Notes under the pieces: generated by a model
Databases searched by the model: none
Seen by the model: only the letters and a program-made list of their open reading frames with translations
What the model was told of the DNA's origin: nothing
Shown: in pieces, positions 9,301 to 22,000 of the stretch
Position numbering within the stretch: the stretch's first letter is position 1
Layout of the letters: every line of letters starts with the position of its first letter
NCBI GenBank assembly: GCA_009869945.1
Contig: WIXG01000022.1
Coordinates: 1 to 64,000 of the forward strand
DNA length: 64,000 bases
Origin: Mesaphorura yosii
Lineage: Eukaryota > Arthropoda > Collembola > Poduromorpha > Tullbergiidae
Reading direction: 5' to 3'
Position numbers and translations under genes: made by a program

Positions 9301-12300
9301 CGAGACTCGGCGTTCGGGTATTGCTTGTTCATGCAAGCGTAGTTACACGCTCGTACACGTATTTATGTTTTTTTTTCTTATAGTCTTTGGCAAATCAAGA
9401 GAGAATTTGTAGAAGTAGAGTACTGGTCTACTAATTATGGACTTCGACCAAGCCGGAATCTGGTGGCATGCTTTAGTTATATCGATTTTCAGTTTTCAGT
9501 ATAATACAAATTATAGCTGAGCCTGAAGTTGCAAAATTTTATGCAAGATGTCAGGCATTGCGAATTTGCGCAACTACGCATCGGGAAGGGCAGCAGGGAG
9601 CAAGTTATAAAATAACATGTTAGAATGAGCTTTGAGACTTGAAAAGATTTCACGGGTTGAACGATGAACAGCGTTGAGTTTCTCTTCCCAAGCCCGTATT
9701 CTACCCACGACAGAACTCAATCGTAAGTCAGGCACGCAGGAATTTTAAGGAAATTCTTCACAGAAATGCAAGTGAACCTCACCTTTTAAGTAAACAACGA
9801 AGAACGTGGATTTCTATTGATACTCCTCATTATTTATCATGTGATAATAATATTTGCTTTTAATTCATAAAACTACAGTTTCTAAATCTTGAAATCTCAC
9901 CAAACTCCTTCTTTTGCGTAGTTCACACTTTTCCTGTGAGATTTGTTTCCGAACGCACGCTTGACCCTCTTCCATCTCGTTCTGACTCCATTCCCATTCA
10001 CGAAGCGTTGTGTAACCAGCAGAATATTGTTGTGACTTGGCAAAGCAAAGTTCCTTAAGGCTGAATCCACAAACACGTAGGTGTGAAACATTTTAAGAAT
10101 CTCGGAATTAAGATTATTGTGTTCAGTCTCACTTTTCATTCTCTAAAATATGCGGCATTAGGATTCATACTACTGCATTGGTCTTTTTAAGCCTGAAAAT
10201 GCTGTATAAATATTTGGAGATATGATGTTAAATACGTTACGTTAATAATCATACTGTGTATTATTACTTGATTCGTTTGTATGTCAAGTAAAGAGCTGGA
10301 TGGTGTGAAATGTTTATACGTCTGGAATTCTGATTTAAGCTTAGACAAACCATCAAAATTTGTTTAGTAGGCAAGAAGGGTTTGAGCCCTTCGTCACTGG
10401 AACCTCTCTGAAGGGTTAACGGCTACCAGATTGATTACAAAAATAAAAATGTTTCTCAATTATAGGAAATCAACCTCTGCTTGGTAACATCAGTGATAGT
10501 AACAGGAATCTAATATCTTTCAGAAATTGGTTCGTGTCGGCCATGGGACAGTTTCTGTATAGACATATTTTGTGCTGCTTTGTTTGTGGTGAAGTTTTGT
10601 TAAACTAGTGCCTTTGTCGTCGCAACCAAGACTAGATAATTGTTCTGAAGACATCTAACTGATTTTCGTGGTGCGTGCATGCAATAAATCAAAAATAGAA
10701 AATCAACTGGCGTGCTGAGACGGACGACGGAAAACATTTTATAGCGTATTTCGAATTGCTACAAGCCGCAAATACCAAAGCAGTCTTCCGAAGTAACTGA
10801 AATGACTCGAATCCATGTTTTCTAACTACGCACTTCCCATCAAAGAGTTTTGCACTCACTTCGATCCTACGATTCGATCTCCTGGAAAGAAAAATACAAG
10901 GAAAGGGCGCTTGAGAAAGATTACACATGTTTATTTACCTTATCTTCATTGAAAAAAACGTGCATGAGAACACAATAAACGAAAAACATCGTACAAGGAA
11001 AGAAATTGGCAAAAAACCAATTTTTTCTGTTTCGTACAATTATCACGTTCGGTCGATAATTCAGCATCAGTGTCAGTGTCTGGAGATTTACAGTCAGTGA
11101 AACAGGATCTTTCCTTGTAGGGTTCCAGGCAGATTAGAGTACAACACAACGGTCGCCGGAGATCTCTGATGCAATTTCCTCCGAGCTGGAACCAATTCTC
11201 GTCTCGTCTCGAGAACTGCTTTAATGAAAGTTGTGCAGAGAAAAGGAGTCAGTTCCCTGAGGAAATTGAAGACATCGAATGTTTTATAAATGAGTTTCTT
11301 CTAACCAAGCGCTTCCGTGCTCGTCTAGGCGATTGATTACTTTAGCCTCTTTCGGCGCAGCTGCGGCAAGCTGAAAGGAACATTAATCCTTAGCACTGTG
11401 CCTGCACCGACACCAGCGCGAAGCTCAAAGTTAATCTTCTAACGCTACAACTGCAAATACTTAAACATTGAGCTGTGCTTTTCCCGAAATGAGCATCCCA
11501 CAGGGAATTTCGTTACCTCAAAATGATGAACTAAAACTTCCCCTTGTTCTGCCTCAGCCCTTCTCAGTCCATTGTGCTCGTTCTTTAATGCCTCTTTTAT
11601 GGGCAAAGTTGACTTTCTCCAGTTGATTCCAAGATATAAATAATGTAGAAAGTAATATTATAGACTCATGGGTTTTATTATGCCTTCATTGCAGTGTGCT
11701 TTGTTATTAGCCTCGTTGATCGGCGGGAAGCAAAGTACTAAAATTCTTCCAGGTTTTCTAGCGGTTCCGAAAACTAATATCGAAGTTTCCTCATTATTGC
11801 TTTCCCGGAAACATTGTGTACCGCCTTGCTCACTGGAGCTCACTATCTCCGGGTTTTCTCTTTGCTGTTAAAATTAGCTTGAAATCATATGTTTTCATCG
11901 GCAATTTCTCTAAATTATTTTCGAGAGAACGCTGTTTGCGTCAAAACAGGGCACTATATATTCTCACATTTTAACGTTATGTACGTCGCATTGTGCAGTT
12001 GTCAGCCATGGGCTCGGCTAAGGAAATTTTACAAAAGACTTTACAAAATTTTTGCAAGCACGAAGCCATACGTCTACACTTGCCTGTAGGCACTGTAAAA
12101 TAATGCAAATTTTACGAGAGTCTCAGCTGGAGATTTTACTTTTTATTGGTTTTTGTCAGTTGCCACTTCTTTCATAAATAGAGAGGAACACAGATACGGG
12201 AATTCTCTCGTAGCTTGCCGTGCGTAGAATTACAATTCTGTGGGCGTCTCTTTGTTTCACTAGTATTTCGCTCTGTTTTTATCAAATGCGGCTGACACTT

Positions 12301-15300
12301 ATAATACAATTTCTGAGTATGAAATTTCGTGGGGCTCGGGAGAAGTTTGGTGCAGATTCGAAACCCATAAAAATTAGCATAAAAAGATAAGATGAAAGAT
12401 GGGAAACTTGGGATTGAAATTGATTCTTGGGCTTATTTGATCCAAAACGAAGCAATAACACCCACGCAATGACTCCTTCGTGCTTCCCAAAAATAACACA
12501 AGAAGATTTATTTTCCGTGTTAGGACATCTTGTTCTATCGACTGGAATTGTAAATGATAATGCTGGAAATTCATTGGCAGTTGTTGGCCACGTAGAAGTC
12601 AATCCGCTATTCGAATTTTGTCTGTTTATCCAGCATGACTAATTACTGAAACTGAAAGAAATCGTACAGCAAAGAATAAAACTTGGGAATAGCAGTGAAT
12701 GATCCCTTGAAAAATTGAAAACTGCCAGGTTGCAGTGCAACAAAGTTTTCCTCAATCTGGTAAGCACGTAGGGGAAACTATTTGCAGATATTTCGAAAGC
12801 TCCCTCTGCCTCGTTGGTGGTATAATAATTGGCGAAGCGGAATTCTTCTTTCCACAATGGCCAACTTAAAACTTCGATTCTTTACAATTCATACAATTTT
12901 GCAACAATGTGACTCTTTTCACATCTCGGCTCAACAACACCCATTTCTCTATAATTTTTTATCCCATTGCGAGCAACTTTGTAAAGAACATTATCGACTT
13001 TTACAAGTACCCTGCCAATCGGAGAATCTTTGTTGCACGTTCTGTCCAAGAGTATGTTATCTTGAAGTCTGCCGTTATTTTACTTCACTTTGTCATTAGA
13101 CACACCAAACCGTAACTCCCTTTAAACCTATTAAGCGAATTCAGAGTTACGTTGAAATTCATGGCCTACCACGGCCTGGATCTGTGAGAAGAACTCTTTC
13201 AAAATACAAAAAAAGCAAGCTGCTCACTATAATCATTAGCATCATTATATACCAACCCTAATAATGTCTTTGCTTTACTTCCATTGCTAAACTTCCAAAA
13301 ATGATTCCCAAAAGGGAAAGGAAATGCACGTTATACTTTCTGTGTGCAACCTTCACCCGATTCCACTTCAGTGGGCATTTTTATTTCAACACCAATTCGA
13401 ATTTGAAACATTTTATGAAGTGCAGAGACCGGATTCTTTTAGTTGTCCTGCTGTCGTCTAGCGATGAAGTTACGTTTAGTAGTGTTACGGTCGAAAGTAG
13501 CCGTGCCGTTCTAGTGTGATCAAAGAACGAAACGTTCCAAATAGGAAAATAGGATTGTTTCCTAACTGAAAAAAACAGGAATCTGCAACGTGTTGGCCCA
13601 ATTTTGCTTTAATTTCTCTAGTACAAATTTTCATTCTTTGCAAGACGAGTGCGTGATAGTTGAACGCTATGTAATTTCTGGGAATAGTGATGAATTCAAT
13701 GACTGATCATTTCTGTGTTGTTTATGATGCCATGTATTTCCTTGAGTTCAACTTCGACTTCAACGCTAGAGAAAAACCCAGAAGCAGTAAGTAACGTATC
13801 ACCTTGAAGTACTTCCTTAATAATTGGTTCCAAGTTAAATTCATGCACCCACTGATGTCAGAGAAAGAGATGAAGTGAACAATGGAAATTGTCCTTAACC
13901 AGCGAACAATTATGTGAGCGGTTAATTGCAGCATTATTAGGATTGTGTCCATCGCCACCGACGACCGACTACGCGTCGCATGAACATCAGTTGCGCACAG
14001 TTCACATCATTCATCAACTGAATTGCGAGAAACAATTGGGTACATTATAATTTATTTCGAAATTCGCAAGTTCATGTCAGTGGTAGCGTATAATTACACC
14101 AGAAAAACAGCAATATTTTCATTCCGTCGTCTCTGTGACATGCTCAACATTGAACGTGAGTGCGCGAGCGAACAGACGCGACTTTGGCATTCGTGCTGTG
14201 ATATTATTATTAAAGTGGGCGGGAAGGACGAAGTTTTAGGGCTATCAAATCGGGTTGAAATTGCAACTCCCATCATCAGACCAAACCAAGTCCAAAGCTG
14301 GTAGTTTTTTGCACATGTTCTGTTCGCCTCGTCCCTCTCTGCTACTCGGCTCGGCACGTAGGCCGTAGACGAGAGAGTCAGACGCAGACGCTTGTCCTGG
14401 CACGGCTAGCAACAGCCAAGCAACGAATCTGAAAAGAGGGATTTGATTATTTATGTACAGAAATTTTCATGCATGTTCGTTACAATCTTTTGTGCTTTTG
14501 CGTGCTGGGTTGTTTTCGATTCTTCGAATCGGTTTTTATACATGGGCACAATCTCGAGTAAAGAATCCAGGCTACAATCATGGAATCATGGAGGTTTTTT
14601 TCTACGTAAGAGCACTTATGCTTTTTTCAGATTGTACCTCACCGCAATATTACGAAGGGCGAATTCACACAAATTCGAATTCTTGTCGTATCGCGTATCA
14701 AATGCAAGAATATACGGGTTGCTGTTGCTGATTTCTTCTCCAAACACCAATTCCATTTGTTCCGTGATATTATTTGTTGTAGTTGCGACTGTAATAGGGA
14801 AAAATAAGCGTACTTCGAAAGGGCAAACTACGTTAAATGTCAAGTCAAACCGAGACTTTTTACTATTTTAACTCCGACTGCTGAGGCTGGTCTTTACGGC
14901 CCTGTCACTAGGCTTGCCTTTCAGTTCATGTTGACGTCTTCCGTTTCTTTCCTCGACTGACTGCTACGACTCTCATTCCACACGTACGACTCGTGCAGTC
15001 AAGTCGCGACGCAAGCCCAAAGAAACACAATCAAACCGTAAACTAGCGAGAATCCTTTTGACAAGTATCAATTAAACAGGGGCATAATTGCTTTTATTGT
15101 GATAATCAAAAATATTACTTTACTGTGCTTCTTTAGTTTATTAGGACATTAATTATAACATACCAAAGAGAAACGAAGCACACCACGGCACGCGGCCACC
15201 ACACGGCTTCTTTTGTTTAACTTCCTATTTTTAAATGATTTAACTAGCATAAAACTGAAATGGTCAATAATAAAGTAATTCACATGTAGCATAAAACCAA

Positions 15301-15375
15301 AACAGTGGCTCACGTTCGCGATAAGTGCAATAATAAAGTCAACGGTAATCGTTTGTGCAAATAATGTGCAATAAG
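6327..15375. other. Nine kilobases without a recognisable gene
   Basis: Open frames are short, unsupported by splice sites and unlike known families. If the exon at 6230 is real, part of this is its first intron. A possible tRNA-derived relic lies near 10370-10445 (GGTTTGAGCCC resembling a B box, and GGCTACCAG, a string also seen at 48083-48091). From about 14330 to 15060 the sequence becomes richer in CpG and in GA or TC tracts, as expected near a promoter or Polycomb/GAGA-type element. Confidence 0.5.
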
Positions 15376-15660
15376 GTGAGAATTATAGTTTGTAAAGTTA
15401 ACAAAGTAGCGTCAACTGCGAGCGTCGCTCGCGTGTGTTTTGGTTCCTGAGACTTTTTTAATCACTGACTAATTTTAGTTAATGAGACAATTTGCCAACA
15501 CACATCACAGTACATTTCGGACTACATTGTAAAATGTCTGGTCCAAATTCTCAAACAGTTCAATACACTTCGAACATTTCTCCGTCACCGTCGCACGCGC
15601 CGTAATTGGTCTGTGAGAATGGTCTCAATGAATCGTTTTGTTTGTCTCATTTTATTTCAG

Positions 15661-16035
15661 ATTTTGAAGACAGCGTAGCATGACAATTTGAATTTATGTT
15701 TAAGCGACATCCGGTCTCGAAAATATTCTCATCACAGTACAAGGCGTACAGCAGGCGGAGTTCAACCGAGTTCAATTTGAAGAGTCAGCCTTACAATCAT
15801 CTCTTTTTCGCAACTGAACAATCAAAAACACTCGCCAGAAGCTCCCAAGCCGTAAGTCTGTCATCATTCGGTAACTTTAATTCACCCGAGCCAGATCGCC
15901 AACGCAATTTTGTCATCATGCAGAAATCGTCGGCACAAGAGAGCACAAGCGTACGAAGGCAATCACATCAGAAGGACGACAGTGAACGCACCGGCCTCAA
16001 ACTGAAGTCTTTGGGCAGTAATCCACCGAAGAAAG
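15661..16035 (+). CDS. Candidate 5' coding exon, possibly an alternative Abd-B first exon
   Basis: The exon begins after a strong acceptor (TTTATTTCAG, 15651-15660), contains a tiny upstream frame (ATGACAATTTGA) and then an open frame from ATG at 15696. It ends at a donor (AAAG|GTACGC) of the type used by the deaminase and by Abd-B exon 2. The 113 codons are rich in Ser, Gln, Arg and Lys and start MFKRHPVSKIFSS; no known domain is seen. A good donor at 15375 (AATAAG|GTGAGA) suggests a preceding non-coding exon and a 285-bp intron. The exon ends in phase 1, as Abd-B coding exon 1 does, so splicing to 42963 would keep the frame and give a 239-aa protein with the complete homeodomain. It could instead belong to a separate gene. 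Confidence 0.42.
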
Positions 16036-19000
16036 GTACGCAACTTTCTTTTCTCTTTCTTCCTTAATTGACGATTCTAATTTAGCGTGAGTCAGTTCTT
16101 TTGAGCATTGCATCAGATTTCTCATTATAAAAACGATCTCATGAAATGCACGAGAAGCCGAGATGGAACTCAGGTGGGCTGAAACGCTGGCATTAGCTTT
16201 GGTTTGACCGCTGGCATTGGTCATCCTGCCATTAAATTCCCTGTGAATTTGACTATCTGACATGCACGCGCGTGACTCGGGTACAGGCTCAGAAGTTAAG
16301 GGGGCAATTAAGACTTTACGCCTATAATTGCACCAGAAGTTGATACTGCACGTGCACGCGTGATTTCATAATGCCAGGAATTATCAGTTGCACTGTACTT
16401 GCTTTCGGTCTGGACGAAGCACAATGAGAAATAAAAGTCAAACTTGGCATTGCACTACTCCGAGACCCTGAATCCTGATGCGCAAATTGTTTTTATACGC
16501 AATAATAAATCGAAGGCTTTTCGCAGAGAGTACTTCATCATAATCATCACCTCGATTCGTAAAATAAAACGAGAGTCATTGTACAATGAAGATTTTGGAA
16601 GTAGAGGCGCGGCGCAAGTGTTCGAGTACTTAACTGCAGAGTCGTTTTCAAATTATTACTTTTCTTTTTTGATCATGGAATTATAATGATTGTAATAATT
16701 TTTTAATATGCACGCCTAGCACGCTCGCTCGACTCGGCTTTGATTTGGCTTAAAACGCAAGTACGATGAGTAAGCATTAAAGTCGAAGCTGTGACCATCG
16801 CATTATGGTTACATCATATCATTAAGTGCGCCGTGTCCTTAGTATGTACTTTATTTTTTTAAGTACATCACCATTTACGAAATACGAATTGAATATTCAA
16901 TTAAGCGATTATAAACTCGCGTTTCGCGTATTTTTCCTGGTACAATTTAATGGTCTATTTGTCCTCGAGTTGAGAATGAAAAAGTGGAGCCAGCCTACCT
17001 ATGCAACTTGCACTGCGAATGCAGGAGTGCAAGCGTTGCTGCTCCCAGCCTGAATGAGTCGGACATAAAATATTTAAGAGCTCATTTCATTTTTGACGAC
17101 ACCAATGCAATGTAGCGCGATGCGAGGTGATGCAATATTATGCATCACGTCCCTATTTCGGTTACTACCAAATTAATATGGCGTGTCCTCTTCACCTCGA
17201 TAGGGCGCACTTCTCACTTTCATGCGTTTCACACATTTTTGATCAGGTCAGTTATATTTACGGTCTTCGCAGCGACAATTAACTGGAGCTTGTACTACGT
17301 AGACGTTGGACTGAGAAATTATGTATACAAACACAGGGAGGCAAATTACATAGAACTTTTTTGACTTCGAGTTCATTCGTTGTACTCAATGAACCCAATG
17401 AATCATAAATAACTTTTTTGAGCCCGTGATTCATTTGGAAGAATCGTCCTCGTCGTCGTCGACCACATTTACTTGGAGAATCGAGCTAATTGCTCGTCAA
17501 CTAGTTAACTTTTGCGTCAAGAACCTCTTGACTATCGAATTTGTTATGAGTCTTGTGCTGTGCTTGCTGTATATTGCTCAATTGTTCTCTGCACTTCTAT
17601 GGAAATTGCAACGGAGTTAACATTCCTTAGTTTTAAAGCACTCTGCGTCAGAGCGTTAAGCTCTTGTCCTCTACCATTGTTCGTTGTTTGATTGCGCAAT
17701 TTTGTAACTTGCTGCGTTCAAAGTTCAAAATCGCACGGTTGCACTTTTTTACTGCCCGTGACACGATTCTGACACTTACAAACAGTAAAACACTTAACTC
17801 TCTGCTCGCATGCTGGCAAGGGTTGTAAATTCTCCATGCGAGCTGTATTTTTAAGCTCTCAAGACATTTTTCGCAATAATTTTTCTTTGACATGTTTTGT
17901 TTCACGTTAGTATTGTTGTTCTGTACTTTTGACTCTTTGATTTACTATGGAGCATGTGAGTCGTGAGCCTTCGCATTTGCTGGCGTGAGCAAGCGCTGAC
18001 GCAGAAATTCGTCGTAGTAAATAAGACCACCACCGTGCGCGAAATTTGGTGCGGCCATGCAATAATCGAGGGAAATCTTGTCTGCGTTGAATTTTGCGGC
18101 GTACGTTTCTATTTTTGAGTCAAACGGACAGCAGACGCTCTGAAGCATTTAATCCCACGCCATGAAGCGGCGGCAAATGAGCAAGTATGAAAGTGAAGAC
18201 CAAAATTAAAGATAAAGGAGTATAATTACAAGTTGCCAGATTAAAACTAATTTATATTTACGAAATTTCATAAATCTTCTCAAAATGCGTAGACTCAGGC
18301 ATGAACAAAGAATGAATTTTAAGGAGGAGGATAGAGGCGTGTATATTACATCCACCTTTTTACGATTCCGACATGCGATTTTCATTCGAGTTTTTAGAAG
18401 CGGTAAACAAAACTGTTCAGTTTTCATCACGAAACGCAGCAGACATGTATATAATGATAAGTATTTATCTGTTTTGAAATCTGTTCAAAGTGGAAACATT
18501 TCACGGGTAGCAAGCATATCTGCTCTGACGCCCATTTGTATGATAATTCCTAGTTACCCGTCACGCAAAATCCAGAGCGCTGACCAGAGTTGGAGTCGCT
18601 TGGCAAATACCTAGGGCATTCAGCGCTATGCCGCATGCTGGTTAATCATAATTTAGAATTTCTGTCTTATTTTACGTACAATACCACAGCCATTTTTGAA
18701 TCATGTTCACGAATTCAAATTTTAAGGCAGAAAAGAGAAGGGAGATTATTATTTAACAATTCGGCCCTTTTCTGGACAATAACAATAGCCAGAGGATGAA
18801 GTATAAACGAAACATTGAATAGGAGGATACGCGAGCATGCACGCAGGCATTTAACCGTAGCCATGCAATGTGAACAAAGAAAGTGCCTGAAACAAATTCG
18901 GGCATAGCATCGCACGGCAGGGTGAAGGGTGATTGTATCAAACCAGCGTTCATAAGAGGATCGATTTTTCTTTTCTATTCCTGACGTGCGCAGAGCCCAA

Positions 19001-22000
19001 GATGGGTTGGAAAATGCACGCAGCACACCCAATGCCCGTCCGTGAGACGACGTACCATTTTGAATTCATTACAAGCTCATCTCTCGTTTCATGGCCGGAA
19101 AAAAGGTTCAGTTGGGGTTCATTCCCATAAATTTAAATCTGTCAAGCTTCGTTCTTTCTTGCAAAGTCAAATGTCAAACGAGATGCAGCGCCATGGAAGT
19201 CGAAGGCAATGGGTTCCCTTTCCCATTGCATTCTCTCTTTCCCCATTACGGCCAAACAGATGTAATAATGACACTTGTGCCTGCAAAGATCAAGTTGAAG
19301 CGTCAGCAGTGCGCGTAAATCTTAAATTTCATTATGGCCACGGACTGTGCAAAATTTAATCGAAATACCAAAAAAGGGGATTTCACAATTGAATTTGAAA
19401 TGTGATTTCGCGACTGGCAACGTAATTAAAATAGTTCCCTTGAGCCCGTTTTATCCTTTCACTCGCTGCATGATTAGAAATATTAAAATTTTAATTGCAT
19501 CTCGTATTTCGGAAACTCCCACTTCGCTCTCGACAGTTTTAATTCATGAACCATAAATTATAGCCTGTCATTCATACGTCAGACGATGCAGAATTGGCTT
19601 TTCTGTAATTTATTCAAAGAAAAGCAATTGAATCGTTTGGACACAATAGAAAGTATTCGAAAACAAACTGATATTGATTTTGCCGATGACATTATTGTAT
19701 TCGCCCACAACGCGTTCGCACTTGGCCAACCGTCGACTTGCAAGCAGGAGACTCTCATTATTTCAAGAATTTGCAGACGAGGACAAGCATACGCTGCAAT
19801 ATTCTCACCAACGACCAACTTCAGCTGGCACAATTTTATTAAGATGAGCTCATCTCGTTCCAATGCTGAATGAATTACTTTATTACATGTTTGTCCTAAA
19901 TAAAATTTCCTTCAACAACGGCGTACCGAATTTTAACCATTACCGACCAGCAGCAGAACAACAGATGTGCGGATTACGAAGAATGTCATTGAATTAGAAT
20001 TGGAAAGTAGAACGTGAACAAGGAACCAATAAATTGGGTACACGCGCATGTTTATAGCGCAAACGTTTCATGCACGTAAAGCTCTTGCTCAGTAAATTGC
20101 TAATTTACATAAAAGTAGCAATTTGGGATTTCTAAATTGCGTATCCGGTCGACGGTTGGTCCATTCACTCTTCTGACATCTCAATTGACGTACTGGCTAA
20201 TAAATATTCGCATTCGCGCATTTGCATTAACGATTGAGTGCGTGGTACAAAGGAAACCCAACGAGAAGCGAGCGTGAAGGACTTTGTTGTTGTAGGCGTC
20301 ACCTTTGCAGCGACTATCCCTCTTTTGTGTGAGGAGAATGTTAAGTCGACACAGATGGTGCATTTACTTGTCCCACTCTGACTGAGATGGCAGTTGGATA
20401 GACCCTACCAATAACCGGCTTTCCTTTCTCTTTGAGTTGATTCTTTTGACGTATCTCTCACGCTCACGGGCACTGGCAGTTATTCTAACATCTCACAGTT
20501 ACACTTCTGAAAATGCGGAGCCTCTTCAATTGTACCAATTAATATATACTCAATCGGGGTATAATTTTCCAAACGATCACGAAGGGCGTTCTGCTCGAAG
20601 CATTAAACTTTCTACTTATTCAGCGACTGTATCATTTTCTAATATCATAATTTTTCACCTAGAGTTACGATAATTTTGATAGGATGAGATTTGGTTGAGA
20701 GAATTTCATTCGGCTTGTATCAACGTTGGTTCATAAATCTCAAATTTGCAATCGAACATCTGGAGCTCAAAAGAGGCATAAGACGAACATTATTAAATGA
20801 CACTACAGTTGACTTTTGCGCTGTTGTGTTTGACTTCACACTTTCACCGTCACAAACGGCGCATTTAACCGAGCAATCAAATCAGTAAACGATAGTTAAT
20901 TAAAGTAGGTTTTCAAACTGAAAATATGAACAATATTTGTGAAATATACGTGGATTCGAATTGCATGCAAGGTAAGGAAACCCAAGACTTGAACTGTGAG
21001 CCAAATAATTCTATGCCCACCTATACGCACGACGGTTCGACGCACATTAAATTTTACAATGGGCTTTATTTCCCAATAAATGCATTTGGTTTTTATTTAC
21101 GTTTCTTGCCATTTGTTGGCTTTCGGCACACTGCCTGGAAAGTCTCAAGACGTTTTTGAATTAGGTGACCACCACAAGAGCAACTGTTACTACTGCTATA
21201 CAATATTATGACTGTTTGACTATTACTTTCATTGCCAAATTCTACACTCTTACTCCAGTTGAGGAAAGAGGCGCGTACGTAGCAGTACTTCATTCCTAGT
21301 CGCAAGTAATAAAAAGTACAAAAGATAAAAAGTGCATCATATTTTCTGCTTCTAAACTGTACCACCGCATTGAGCATACAAAAGATGAGGGTGGGTATTT
21401 CGTAACGTGCCGTATTTTTCGCACTAAAGTCATAATAGCTTTTTTGCAAACCGCGAAGCTGTGGCGAACAAGTGCGCGTAAGACCCATTTCCATTTAAAT
21501 TGGCACACGCGCCGGATTATTTCCCCGATCCGATCGGCAATGCATTATGCAATTCCGCATCACTTTTTGCTCTGTGCTATTGCTAGCGTATTTCCGTTAT
21601 CCAAGGTTCAGATGCAAACGCTCCTTTTCGTGATTTGAGTCAAAAACTTATAGACACGATAAAGTCTATGATTTATGGCTTTTGCGACGTGAACTTGTCA
21701 CTTGTCCATTCCATCCGTAACGGATTATGCTGATTATGCCTTTCTTTGGCTTGGCCATTACAACTACACAGAAGGAGTACAGCATAAACTGAGTCTGACT
21801 CTCAAAAGCAACCCTCGCGATTTTCGTGGCTGTGCGTTATCAAAATCTCGTTGGATGAGTTTTGCTGTTGACACAAGTGTGTTTTGTTGTGTCGCTAATT
21901 TACGGTTTTCTTTAAACCCACTTGCCAATTGCTGGCTTATCAGGTGAAGATTTTCATAATTCGATAATGGGAAAATGCATTACAAACGCACAAAACGTGT

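Noticed and set aside
19586-19873. Open frame with FADDIIVFAHN resembling a reverse-transcriptase catalytic box
   Set aside because: No other reverse-transcriptase blocks lie before or after it, and no element ends were found. A single short motif can arise by chance.
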